NCBI RefSeq assembly: GCF_000272005.1
Contig: NZ_AKKU01000017.1
Location: 1-64,000 of the forward strand
Source of the DNA: Alishewanella agri BL06
GTDB lineage: Bacteria > Pseudomonadota > Gammaproteobacteria > Enterobacterales > Alteromonadaceae
DNA: 64,000 bases
Direction: 5' to 3'
How positions within the stretch are numbered: position 1 is the stretch's first letter; each line of letters starts with the position of its first letter. The notes under the pieces are model-generated. The model was given only the letters and a program-made list of their open reading frames with translations. It had not been told where the DNA came from and made no database searches. Below, piece after piece: positions 26,884 through 35,671 of the stretch. The translations under genes were made by a program, and so were the position numbers.

Positions 26884-28563
26884 ATGCCCACATTATCCTT
26901 ACCTACCCTGCTCCTTGGGAGTTTGCTCTTCGCTCTGAGTGGCACGGAGGCAAGCGCAACCGGTAGCAAGCCCGCTCCCGGTAAAGAGCTTTGGCTGTTC
27001 GGTGGCGGTGAACCCATCTGTTCCAGTGTGGAACCGCAAAAATGCCTGCCTGAATTCAACCAGCAAGCTGCAGAATTCTTCGCCCAAACCGAAGCTATCC
27101 GTCATAAAGTGTTTCAGGTTGATGCCGCAACGTTACAGCGCTGGCAGCAATCTGAACTTTGGCCAGACAGCACACAACGGCGGCAGCACCTGCAGTCAGC
27201 CTTATTGCCACTGTTAACCGCTGTACTGGGCCAGCCACTGGCCGAACCTGACTGGCATCACCACTTTAACCATCTGGAACTGACGGGCGATGAACAAAGC
27301 CTGCTGGATGACTGGTTTGAAATACGGCCACTGACGCAAAACGGCGCCACCCGGACCATGCAAGTGTATTATGCCGGTACACCGGATTATGTCAGAGCCA
27401 TGTTTGAGGCATTCGTTGCCTCCGGTCGCGAACGGGCAACGGCCAGAACCGGTAAGGTAGTGCTCCGGCCGCGGCTGGTGCTGATTACTGCCTCCTCTTA
27501 CAACGTGTTTGAATGGGTAGACTACTATCAGCAGTTATTTACAGCAGCAGGGGCGGAAGTGGTCTGGCTACCGATCGAACCGGCGATAATTCAGGGGAGC
27601 CCTTGTGCTGAGCTGGACCAGCAACGCCTATTCTGGAATGGACAATTACAGCGGCAAGCCCGATACCCGGAGCTGGCAGCTTACCAGCAACAATTTTGTC
27701 AGCAACAGGAAAAGCTGACTGAATTGGTTGCCAGTGCCGATTTGTTTTTTATCAATGGTGGCGATCAATCGTTAACCATGCGCAGTTTGCAAGATTTCAA
27801 CGGCAACTGGACTGAAGTTGCGGTTATGTTGCAGCAAAAACTAGCCGAAGGAATACCACTGGGTGGATCCAGTGCCGGCACCGCCGTGCAATCAGGTCGC
27901 CCGGGAAGCAACATTCCGATGCTCAGCGGCGGCAGTACCGCCAGTGCGCTGCTAAATGGCACCCTGGCCACCGATGCCGACCGTCCGCTCTGCCAGCTGT
28001 TTCAGCAGTGTAATCCTTTATTAGGTGAGCCCGTGTTAACTTATAAAGCCGATGGCGGCCTGCAAAGCTTTACCCTGGGCGTATTAGATACGCACTTTCG
28101 CGAGCGGGCACGGGAAGGCCGGCTGATGAAACTGCTGCTTGATAGTGGCGCCAACACCGGCGTCGGCATTGATGAAGCCACACTATTGCGGGTGAATTTT
28201 GTGACGGCGGAACAGGCTGAGCTTAGCGTAATGGGGCCGGGTGGCGTGTGGATCGTCCAGACAACCCCCTCATTACATTCAGCCCCTAACGCACAAGGTT
28301 GGCGGCTTAGCGGGATGCAGGCCAGCCGTTTACTGGCCGGCGATAGCGCAACGTTAAGCAGCACAACCATTCAGGTCAGATTACATTGTCCTGAAACCAG
28401 CCACTATCCGGCGCAACAGATCGATGTCTCCGCTTTTGCTGAAAAGGCACAATGGCGCTGGTTACAGCAGGGCGGCAAGGTGCAGGCTTGCCAACGTGAG
28501 GATCAGCAATGGCGTTATCAGCAATTACCGCTGATACTGGAAGTGAATAATGCAAACTCATAA
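26884..28563 (+). CDS. Secreted cyanophycinase (peptidase S51)
   Basis: This 559-residue protein has a signal peptide (LLLGSLLFALSGTEASA) and S51 motifs: GGDQ (292-295), GGSSAG with nucleophile Ser330, and DTHFRERAREGRL followed by GVGIDEATLLRV, very close to cyanophycinase consensus around the catalytic histidine. Cyanophycinases cleave the Asp-Arg polymer cyanophycin to beta-Asp-Arg dipeptides. Intracellular CphB is about 270 residues; this one is twice as long, with an N-terminal region of about 180 residues and a C-terminal tail, as expected of exported CphE-type enzymes. It is probably periplasmic or extracellular. It overlaps the transporter gene by 14 bp, so coupling is likely. Confidence 0.88.
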   Translation: MPTLSLPTLLLGSLLFALSGTEASATGSKPAPGKELWLFGGGEPICSSVEPQKCLPEFNQQAAEFFAQTEAIRHKVFQVDAATLQRWQQSELWPDSTQRRQHLQSALLPLLTAVLGQPLAEPDWHHHFNHLELTGDEQSLLDDWFEIRPLTQNGATRTMQVYYAGTPDYVRAMFEAFVASGRERATARTGKVVLRPRLVLITASSYNVFEWVDYYQQLFTAAGAEVVWLPIEPAIIQGSPCAELDQQRLFWNGQLQRQARYPELAAYQQQFCQQQEKLTELVASADLFFINGGDQSLTMRSLQDFNGNWTEVAVMLQQKLAEGIPLGGSSAGTAVQSGRPGSNIPMLSGGSTASALLNGTLATDADRPLCQLFQQCNPLLGEPVLTYKADGGLQSFTLGVLDTHFRERAREGRLMKLLLDSGANTGVGIDEATLLRVNFVTAEQAELSVMGPGGVWIVQTTPSLHSAPNAQGWRLSGMQASRLLAGDSATLSSTTIQVRLHCPETSHYPAQQIDVSAFAEKAQWRWLQQGGKVQACQREDQQWRYQQLPLILEVNNANS

Positions 28564-29989
28564 CCTTGATCACCGTGGCTGGCAGATGCCAGATACGCTA
28601 CTTATCGTATTCGCCGTTTTGTTATTTGCTGCGTTATTGGCCTGGTGGTTGCCCCCCGGGGTTTATCAGACTCTGACGGATCACGCCACAGGACGGCAAA
28701 TTATTCAGGCCGACAGCTATCGTGCTGTTACCGACGGTGCCGCATTAGCCTGGTTTGCCAGCGGCGAGAAAACCAGCATCTTAACGGCGTTTTATGACGG
28801 CATGACCTCAGGTTCGCGCCATAATGCCGCTATCGCGGTGGTGGTCTTTATTCTGATGGTAGGTGGCAGTTTTGGCTTAGTCCTGCATACCGGCGCCGTA
28901 GAACAGGCTCTGCGCTGGCTAATAGCTAAATTACAGCACCGGGCGTTATTATTACTGCCGGTGCTTGCTACATTATTCTCCCTCGGTGGCGCCATTTTTG
29001 GGATGGGTGAAGAAGCTATGGCCTTCGCCATTCTGTTAGCGCCGTTAATCCGCTTAATGGGTTACGATGCCATTACCACTGTGCTGCTAACTTATGGTGC
29101 CACACAGCTTGGCTTTGCCACCTCATGGATGAACCCGTTTTCCGTTGCGATTGCCCAAAGCATTGCCGGCGTCGCGCCATTATCGGGTACCGGCTTTCGG
29201 ATCGGGATGTGGCTGATCTTTACCGGCGTGTATATTCTCTGGATGGTGTGGCGGGCAGAGCGACATAAAACGCGTTCCGGCCAGTCAGAAATATTTAGCT
29301 TAACGCATAGCTTCAACTTTGGTCACCTGCTGGTGCTGCTAACATTATTTACAGGCCTGGCCTGGGTGGTTTGGGGCGTTGTGAGCCAGAGTTATTACCT
29401 GCGGGAAATTGCCACCCAGTTTTTTGTTATCGGCGTCATTAGCTGTTCATTGGGACTAATTTTTAAACTCAATAAAACGGCTAATTTAAATAGTTATGTT
29501 GAGGCCTTTAAACAAGGTGCCGCCCAGCTACTCCCCGCGGCCCTGGTTGTCGGCATTGCACAGGGCGTGATCCTGCTGCTCGGCGGCACCGATCCAACGC
29601 AGCCGACTGTTATTAATACCTTATTGCATCATACCGCCTCGGCTATTGCAGAGCTGCCGCAATGGCTGGCCGCGCAGTCGATGCTGGTTTTTCAAAGTGG
29701 CTTCAATTTCTTTGTCACCTCAGGCTCGGGGCAGGCTGCGATGACTATGCCTTTAATGGCCCCCCTATCGGATCTGGTTGGGGTGAGCCGGCAAACGGCG
29801 GTACTGGCTTTTCAGCTGGGTGATGGTTTATCTAACTTATTTTATCCCACTTCAGCGTCGCTAATGGGCACATTGGCTATTGCCGGCGTTGGCTTTGCCG
29901 ACTGGCTGCGTTCTATGTGGTCGTTATGGCTCTTATTAACCGCAATGAGCATTGCTACCGTAACGCTAGCCGTGCTGATCGGCTTTTAA
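28550..29989 (+). CDS. YfcC/DcuC family transporter
   Basis: This 479-residue inner-membrane protein has about 12 helices and matches the YfcC group of the C4-dicarboxylate/arginine-ornithine antiporter superfamily: MVGGSFGLVLHTGAVEQAL, FSLGGAIFGMGEEAMAFAIL and YGATQLGFATSWMNPFSVAI, with a second-half FNFFVTSGSGQAAMTMPLMAPL re-entrant element. Relatives handle amino acids, dipeptides or dicarboxylates. Placed between cyanophycinase and isoaspartyl dipeptidase, it most likely imports beta-Asp-Arg dipeptide, or alternatively exchanges arginine for ornithine. It overlaps the upstream gene by 14 bp and precedes the dipeptidase by 14 bp. Confidence 0.88.
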   Translation: MQTHNLDHRGWQMPDTLLIVFAVLLFAALLAWWLPPGVYQTLTDHATGRQIIQADSYRAVTDGAALAWFASGEKTSILTAFYDGMTSGSRHNAAIAVVVFILMVGGSFGLVLHTGAVEQALRWLIAKLQHRALLLLPVLATLFSLGGAIFGMGEEAMAFAILLAPLIRLMGYDAITTVLLTYGATQLGFATSWMNPFSVAIAQSIAGVAPLSGTGFRIGMWLIFTGVYILWMVWRAERHKTRSGQSEIFSLTHSFNFGHLLVLLTLFTGLAWVVWGVVSQSYYLREIATQFFVIGVISCSLGLIFKLNKTANLNSYVEAFKQGAAQLLPAALVVGIAQGVILLLGGTDPTQPTVINTLLHHTASAIAELPQWLAAQSMLVFQSGFNFFVTSGSGQAAMTMPLMAPLSDLVGVSRQTAVLAFQLGDGLSNLFYPTSASLMGTLAIAGVGFADWLRSMWSLWLLLTAMSIATVTLAVLIGF

Positions 29990-30003
29990 CAAACAGGTGA
30001 TAC

Positions 30004-31173
30004 ATGCTGACTCAAATTATTGGTGGAATCTGTTACAGCCCTGAACCCTTAGGCCAACAGGATGTCTGGGTAGCCGGACAATCTGTGATGGCATTAGGCA
30101 ACCAGGATTTGCGCGGTAGCCTGGTGCAACAAGTGGATGCTTCTGACTGTTATGTCGTCCCCGGCCTGGTTGATTCCCTGGCGCATATTATCGGCGGCGG
30201 TGGCGAAGGCGGTTTCCGTACCCGAACTACCGAGTTAAAAACCGCAGATGCGATTGCAGCTGGTGTGACAACTCTGGTTGGCGTGCTCGGTACCGATGCC
30301 ATTACCCGCACCCTGACCAATCTGCTGGCGAAAGCCCAGGCCATAAATGAAGAGGGGTTAACCTGTTACTGCCATACCGGTTCTTACCAGATCCCGGCAA
30401 AAACCCTGTTTGCTGATACGATGGATGACCTGGTACTAATTGATAAGTTTATCGGCGTGGGAGAAGTCGCTATTGCCGATCATCGCTCATCGCAACCCAC
30501 TTACCAGGAGCTCGCCCGCCTCGCCTCACAAGCCCGGGTGGGTGGAATGCTATCTGGCAAAGCGGGAATTGTCAGTGTGCACGTCGGGCCGGCAGCTGCC
30601 GGATTAGAGCTGTTATGGCAGGTCGTAGCGCAGAGTGATATTCCGCGGACCCAATTTTACCCTACTCATATCAACCGCAATCAATCCTTGTTAGAACAAG
30701 GCTGGCAATGGCTGCAACAGGGGGGCTGGATTGACCTGACCACCAGTTGTACACCTGAGGATTTAGCCCAGGGCGAAATTAAGTGTGCCGCCGCCCTACA
30801 GCAAGCCTGGCAACGTGGCTTGGATTTATCGCGCCTGACATTCTCCTCAGACGCTAATGCTTCGCTGCCGTTCTTCAACGCAGCAGGTGATTTTATCGGT
30901 CTGGGCGAAGGGAAAATTCAGAGCTTATACCAGGAGATGGTTGATGCGGTCAGATTAGGCGTACCACTGGAACATGCGTTACGGGCTGTCACCCTAAACC
31001 CGGCGACTGTGCTGAAACTACCACATAAAGGTCGGTTGGCTGTCAAAGCTGATGCCGATATCCTGTTAATCGACAAGGCTTCCTTACAGTTAAGGGCTGT
31101 AATGGCCAAAGGCCGCTGGCTCTGGTCAGATGGCCGGGTTGCAGTAGAACGCAGCAGCTTATTCTTCGATTAA
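30004..31173 (+). CDS. iadA: Isoaspartyl dipeptidase (IadA family) with altered metal site
   Basis: This 389-residue amidohydrolase matches IadA throughout: HIIGGGGEGGF, TLVGVLGTDAITR, SGKAGIVSVHVG, YPTHINRNQSLLEQ and TFSSDANASLPFF. IadA cleaves beta-aspartyl dipeptides, so here it should split beta-Asp-Arg into aspartate and arginine. In E. coli IadA two histidines (HVH) and a carboxylated lysine hold the zinc pair. Here the HxH motif reads SLAH, leaving Leu59 in place of the first His (His61 remains), and the lysine position aligns with Glu154 in GVGEVAIADHR. The other His and the catalytic Asp are kept. It ends the cyanophycin operon; AGGTGATAC precedes the ATG. Confidence 0.9.
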   Translation: MLTQIIGGICYSPEPLGQQDVWVAGQSVMALGNQDLRGSLVQQVDASDCYVVPGLVDSLAHIIGGGGEGGFRTRTTELKTADAIAAGVTTLVGVLGTDAITRTLTNLLAKAQAINEEGLTCYCHTGSYQIPAKTLFADTMDDLVLIDKFIGVGEVAIADHRSSQPTYQELARLASQARVGGMLSGKAGIVSVHVGPAAAGLELLWQVVAQSDIPRTQFYPTHINRNQSLLEQGWQWLQQGGWIDLTTSCTPEDLAQGEIKCAAALQQAWQRGLDLSRLTFSSDANASLPFFNAAGDFIGLGEGKIQSLYQEMVDAVRLGVPLEHALRAVTLNPATVLKLPHKGRLAVKADADILLIDKASLQLRAVMAKGRWLWSDGRVAVERSSLFFD

Positions 31174-31185
31174 TTAAGGCAGGAA

Positions 31186-31218
31186 TTCCCGACTACGACG
31201 AGGTGCTGTAGTCGGGAA
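31186..31218. terminator. Convergent hairpin between dipeptidase and amylase genes
   Basis: TTCCCGACTAC (31186-31196) and GTAGTCGGGAA (31208-31218) form a perfect 11 bp stem with an 11 nt loop in the 57 bp between two convergent stops. No strong T-run follows on either side, so it may act as a bidirectional, possibly Rho-assisted, terminator. Confidence 0.55.
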
Positions 31219-31230
31219 CAGGGAGAGACC

Positions 31231-32937
31231 TTATTGGCTTTGCAGCACCACTAAACCATAGGGAGCCAGCTGACTGGCATTAAGATCAAAACCCCAGCTG
31301 GCATTGAGCTTGCTATCCAGGGTGGCACTGATATCTAACGGCTGCTCGCTCAGGTTTAGTACGAAGCGGGTATGGCTGCCATTTAGCTCGCGGTCAATCT
31401 GCAGCAGGCCGGCAGCAGGTTCTGTCACCTGATAGCTGCCTGCCAGTTTTAGCTCGGGCCGCTGCTTTTTCTGCGCGATTAAGAACTGATACAGCCGCCA
31501 CAGTGAGTCTGGCTGGGCTTGCTGCTCTGCTACGGTATTACCACCGGCGCTTAACTGCTGCTGTAAAAAGCCCGGCCACCAATCGGCAAACTGCACGGTA
31601 AACTGCTCTTTTTGCTCTACCCAGCTAAGCGGCGCTGCGGTAAAGCCAGCCTGGGTCTCAGTGTTCCACAGCATAGGTGCGCGTTTGTATACATCGTGGC
31701 CACTTTGCGCCTGCGTTAAGCCAATCTCTTCACCGTAGTAAAGATACTTAGTACCGGGCGAGCTAAACAGCATGGCGGCGGCCAGTTTGGATTTTTGCAG
31801 TACCGTCGCACGATCACCGCTTAACTGAAAAGCGACGCGATCCTGATCATGGTTAGTTAAAAACGGCGTGAAGAACGCCAGTGGCGCGGACGAGTCCAGA
31901 CGGCGTTGCAGGTTTTCCTGTAGCGGGTGTAATTCGCCACTTTGCGTACCGCTAATAGTACCAAACTGCGCGGCATTGCCGGCATTTTGCTGCAGCTGAC
32001 CAATAATTTTATAACCCACTTCAAAGTCAAAGCCCTGATCCAGCCCTTCACCGTTGCCCCAATATTTGGCGGCAATCGGGATATCTACCCAGGCTTCGCC
32101 AACTAAATAGGCTTCCGGGTTCACGCTTTTTACAAAGGCATTAAAATCGCGCCAGTAATCAATGGTCGCCGGCAAATCGGCCTGACCATCCGGGCCACTT
32201 TCCATCACAAAACGCACCGCATCTAAGCGGAAACCGGCCACACCCTTGTCCAGCCAGAATTTCGCCATCTTCTTCATTTCGGCCACCACATCCGGGTGTT
32301 CTAAATTCAGATCCGGTTGGGTCGCACCAAAGGCAGCGTAATAATACTCACCGCGCCGCTCATCAAAGTGCCAAACTGCGTCCGGCTGATCATTATCAGC
32401 CCAGGCGTGGCCCCAGCCTTCGCCTTTGGCTGGTAAGTCCTTGCGCCAGACAAAATAATCTTTATAGGGCGCGATGCCTTCGGCTGACTTTTGAAACCAC
32501 TCGTGTTCACGCGAGATATGGTTAATCACTAAATCCAGAATCACCTTAATGCCTTTGGCATCGGCCGCCTGAATAAAGGCTTCAAATTCTGCCATGCTGC
32601 CGTAGTCACGCTCCACCTGATAAAACTCAGTAAAGTCGTAACCGTGATAGGAGGGCGCTTCAAACATCGGCGTTAACCAGATGGCGTTAATACCCAGCTC
32701 CTGTAAATACGGCAGCTTGGCGGTCATACCATTGAAATCGCCATGGCCATCGCCGCTAGTATCGTAAAAGCTACGCGGCCAAATCTGATAAAACACCGCA
32801 TCCTGCCACCAGGGGCCAGACTCGGCTGCTGCGCTCGCCGCCAGTGGTGCGGCAACAGTTTCAGTTTGCTGTGGCGCCGGCTTGCAGGCACTAAGTGCCA
32901 GCGCCAGCGTCAGCGCGGTTAATGAGGTTTTTAACAT
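31231..32937 (-). CDS. GH13 alpha-amylase/alpha-glucosidase family lipoprotein
   Basis: This 568-residue enzyme has a lipoprotein signal (LTLALALSAC) and a GH13 (beta/alpha)8 barrel. Region I is DLVINHI, region II GFRLDAV (nucleophile Asp), region III LVGEAW (acid/base Glu) and region IV LTNHDQDR (stabilising Asp). The opening WWQDAVFYQIWPRSFYDTSG and overall length suit an oligo-glucosidase acting on short maltodextrins at the outer or inner membrane surface. A C-terminal beta domain follows. It starts 3 bp after the MFS transporter stop with AGGGATAAACC upstream, so the two form an operon. Confidence 0.92.
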   Translation of the reverse strand: MLKTSLTALTLALALSACKPAPQQTETVAAPLAASAAAESGPWWQDAVFYQIWPRSFYDTSGDGHGDFNGMTAKLPYLQELGINAIWLTPMFEAPSYHGYDFTEFYQVERDYGSMAEFEAFIQAADAKGIKVILDLVINHISREHEWFQKSAEGIAPYKDYFVWRKDLPAKGEGWGHAWADNDQPDAVWHFDERRGEYYYAAFGATQPDLNLEHPDVVAEMKKMAKFWLDKGVAGFRLDAVRFVMESGPDGQADLPATIDYWRDFNAFVKSVNPEAYLVGEAWVDIPIAAKYWGNGEGLDQGFDFEVGYKIIGQLQQNAGNAAQFGTISGTQSGELHPLQENLQRRLDSSAPLAFFTPFLTNHDQDRVAFQLSGDRATVLQKSKLAAAMLFSSPGTKYLYYGEEIGLTQAQSGHDVYKRAPMLWNTETQAGFTAAPLSWVEQKEQFTVQFADWWPGFLQQQLSAGGNTVAEQQAQPDSLWRLYQFLIAQKKQRPELKLAGSYQVTEPAAGLLQIDRELNGSHTRFVLNLSEQPLDISATLDSKLNASWGFDLNASQLAPYGLVVLQSQ

Positions 32938-32940
32938 GGT

Positions 32941-34437
32941 TTATCCCTTTACTGTTTCGGTTTTTACCCGCAACACATAAAGTGCCGCTATCACATAACT
33001 GACGCCACCAATCGCCAGCGCATAAATCGCCTGCCCCTGGAACAGATAACCCACCAGGCTACCCAGAATGGCTGCCGCCAGCAGCTGCGGCAGTACGATA
33101 AAGATATTAAACATGCCCATATACACCCCCATTTTATGGGCGGGTAAACAGTTAGATAACAGCGCGTAAGGCAGTGACAAAATCGAGGCCCAGGCAATAC
33201 CAATGGCAATCATCGGTAACCACAGCAGCGCCGGATCTTTAATCAGGAAGAAGGAGAATAAACCCAGAGCGCCGAATAGCAGGTTAATGCAGTGCGCTTT
33301 TTGCGTACTGGTGGCTTTAACCAGTAGCGGGATCAGCAAGGCAGCAATGGCGGCGAAACCGTTATACACCGCAAACAATACCCCAACCCAGTCAGCGCCA
33401 TTGTTATAGGCTACCGAAGTCGTATCGGTGGTGCCATAGTGGTAGCTGGTGACGGCGGCGGTGGTGTAGATCCACATCGCGAATAACGGAAACCAGGAAA
33501 AAAACTGCACCACGGCCAGTTGGCGCATGGTTTTCGGCATGGTAAATAAATCATCTGTCAGCTGCACCAGCATATTGCGGTTTTGCTGTTGCTTAAACCA
33601 GCTGGCCGCCCATTGCAGTAAACCAAAGGCGGCAATTAAGGCGCCAAGTAAATACAGTTGCTTATCCAGCTGCCAGAACCCAACCGCAGCAAAGGCTGCT
33701 ACACCAATTACTACGGCTGCAGCACCACTGCGCCAGTAATCCTGAGCCGGGGTTGCCATAGGCGCACTGGGGTGTTCTGCCTGCTCCGCGGCATCAAAAG
33801 CAGCCAATTGCTCCGGGCTATATTCTTTACTGGAAATAATGGTCCAACCCACCGCTAAAAACAGTACCACACCACCGGCATAGAAAGAGTACACCACCGA
33901 ATCCGGGATCATGCCTTCGGCAGCAGTATTGGCTACACCAAACCAGTTGGTCATAATCCAGGGTAAGGCAGACGCGACCACGGCACCGACACCGATAAAG
34001 AACGATTGCATGGCAAAGCCGGTTGGCCGCTGCTGTTTGTTCAGGTTATCACCGACAAAGGCGCGAAACGGCTCCATCGTCACGTTAATGGCGGCGTCTA
34101 AAATCCACAGCATACCGGCGGCGATCCACAAGGTCGGCGAGTTTGGCATAATCACCAGCGCCGCGGTAGTGGCTAAAGCGCCGTATAAAAAGAACGGCCG
34201 GCGGCGGCCCAGCCTAGTCCAGGTTTTGTCACTAAAGTGGCCGATGATCGGCTGAACCAGTAAGCCGGTTAGCGGGGCGGCGATCCACAGGATCGGAATT
34301 TGCTCCATGTCGGCGCCCAGGGTTTGGAAGATCCGGCTGACGTTGCCATTTTGCAGGGCAAAGCCAAACTGAATACCAAAAAACCCAAAGCACATATTCC
34401 AAATCTGCCAAAAGCTGAGGTTTGGTTTGGTTTGCAT
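32941..34437 (-). CDS. SLC45-like MFS sugar transporter (maltose/maltodextrin)
   Basis: This 498-residue, 12-helix inner-membrane protein opens FWQIWNMCFGFFGIQFGFALQ, with GHFSDKTWTRLGRRRPFFLYG matching MFS motif A and a DAAINVTMEPFRAFVGD segment typical of the sucrose/maltose SLC45-type group used for maltose uptake in TonB-dependent maltodextrin systems. It likely imports maltose or short maltodextrins with protons. It is followed by an amylase gene, and a palindromic TGAATACGTATTCA site lies 80 bp before the start, so it should be co-regulated with the TonB receptor at 56-59 kb. Confidence 0.88.
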   Translation of the reverse strand: MQTKPNLSFWQIWNMCFGFFGIQFGFALQNGNVSRIFQTLGADMEQIPILWIAAPLTGLLVQPIIGHFSDKTWTRLGRRRPFFLYGALATTAALVIMPNSPTLWIAAGMLWILDAAINVTMEPFRAFVGDNLNKQQRPTGFAMQSFFIGVGAVVASALPWIMTNWFGVANTAAEGMIPDSVVYSFYAGGVVLFLAVGWTIISSKEYSPEQLAAFDAAEQAEHPSAPMATPAQDYWRSGAAAVVIGVAAFAAVGFWQLDKQLYLLGALIAAFGLLQWAASWFKQQQNRNMLVQLTDDLFTMPKTMRQLAVVQFFSWFPLFAMWIYTTAAVTSYHYGTTDTTSVAYNNGADWVGVLFAVYNGFAAIAALLIPLLVKATSTQKAHCINLLFGALGLFSFFLIKDPALLWLPMIAIGIAWASILSLPYALLSNCLPAHKMGVYMGMFNIFIVLPQLLAAAILGSLVGYLFQGQAIYALAIGGVSYVIAALYVLRVKTETVKG

Positions 34438-34516
34438 AATGCTGTTCTCTTTTGCGGTTTTATAATTATTTACCTGTCAGGCTGTTTGATACCTGCATTT
34501 ACCGGCAAGGACAAGA

Positions 34517-34530
34517 TGAATACGTATTCA
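34517..34530. promoter_or_regulatory. Palindromic LacI-type operator upstream of MFS transporter
   Basis: TGAATACGTATTCA is a perfect 14 bp palindrome with a central CG, the style of LacI-family operators. On the minus strand it is followed at once by TC and a TTGTCC hexamer that could be a -35 box, with TATCAA 17 bp further as a weak -10. The 19 bases TGAATACGTATTCATCTTG recur exactly at the TonB receptor promoter near 59.27 kb. Confidence 0.75.
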
Positions 34531-34570
34531 GCAAGCACCGGTACTACTGCGGCGCCGGTGCTGTGAGGTT

Positions 34571-35611
34571 TTAGAGTCCGGCAAACACAAACGGCTGGGC
34601 CGGCTTAAACTGGGCCAGCGCATCGCCGGCATACACCTGATGCTCTGCCAGCCGCAACTTGCGCACCGGTTGTCCGGCACTAAAGTTGACCTGGCGGATA
34701 TCAACCCAGAATACGTTAGGCGTTAGCGCCGTTTCAAAGTAGTAGGTCAGGTTTTTATGATCCGCCAGACTGCGCCAGCGGGTAGAGGAAATATTGGGTT
34801 CGGCTTCGGAAGAAATACCAAAGGGCACCGAGGCATTGCGAATCACACTAAAGACGCTGGCCACCGCCAGTTTCGCATCGCTGGTTTGCGGTATCGCATT
34901 TAAGTAAAACGATGCCCGGACAAAGCGGTCAGCGGCCCGGTTAGTACCGGGTAACATCACGGTGCCACCAATTTGCTGCCAGTATTCATTAATCGCCAGC
35001 TGCTTTTCAAAAATCGGTGAATTGGTCATCACGGTATAGTCAGGGCTATGGTGGATCACCAGTTTGCCATCCAGATACTCAAATACCGCATTATCCCCAC
35101 TGGCATCCGACAGCGACAGATGGAGGGTCGCAAACTTACTGGTGCCCGGAATATCAGCCGACACAATAACAAAAGGTTCCTGCCGCATAAAGGCCACCGC
35201 TTCGGCCACGCTGGCAAAATTATCCAGCATATACTGCACCCAGGCGGCGATAGACAACCCCGGCGCCTTGCCGTCGTAATCGGCATAGCGTGACTCGACC
35301 AACCACAATAAATTCGCCACCAGACCTTTTTCATTCATGCCATCAGCGCTGGCAATATCGAAGGCGCTGGCGACTACACTGCCATATTTGGCGGTCCAGC
35401 GTACCGAGTTGGGGCCGACCTCGCCCTGGCGCTCGATACCGCGCGGAAATAACCAAAGATTCGCCGGAATTTCATCTTTCCAGTCCATGGAGCGGGCGGT
35501 AATAATGGTTTGCTCCGGGCCCTTATAGACAGCCCGGGTACAGGCATCGCTTACTGCCACAGGCAGCATTGCAGTCAGACAAGTCACAGCAAGCAGTTTT
35601 TTAATTCGCAT
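34571..35611 (-). CDS. Linear amide C-N hydrolase (choloylglycine hydrolase/penicillin V acylase family)
   Basis: The ATG at 35611 is chosen (MRIKKLLAVTC, with AGGGAC upstream); an upstream in-frame start at 35644 would spoil the signal peptide. After a signal peptide of about 23 residues the mature chain begins at Cys24 (DACTRAVYKG), the N-terminal nucleophile of Ntn hydrolases, followed by ITARSMDW with the conserved Asp. The family hydrolyses amide bonds in bile salts, penicillin V or acyl-homoserine lactones; the Gram-negative periplasmic branch often acts on acyl-homoserine lactones. It lies 60 bp after the cyclomaltodextrinase stop on the same strand, inside a starch locus, where its role is unclear. 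Confidence 0.85.
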   Translation of the reverse strand: MRIKKLLAVTCLTAMLPVAVSDACTRAVYKGPEQTIITARSMDWKDEIPANLWLFPRGIERQGEVGPNSVRWTAKYGSVVASAFDIASADGMNEKGLVANLLWLVESRYADYDGKAPGLSIAAWVQYMLDNFASVAEAVAFMRQEPFVIVSADIPGTSKFATLHLSLSDASGDNAVFEYLDGKLVIHHSPDYTVMTNSPIFEKQLAINEYWQQIGGTVMLPGTNRAADRFVRASFYLNAIPQTSDAKLAVASVFSVIRNASVPFGISSEAEPNISSTRWRSLADHKNLTYYFETALTPNVFWVDIRQVNFSAGQPVRKLRLAEHQVYAGDALAQFKPAQPFVFAGL

Positions 35612-35671
35612 TGGAAAGTCCCTGTTAAACAATGAAAAAATCACTGCTAACTATGGCAGAACAGTCGCAGT

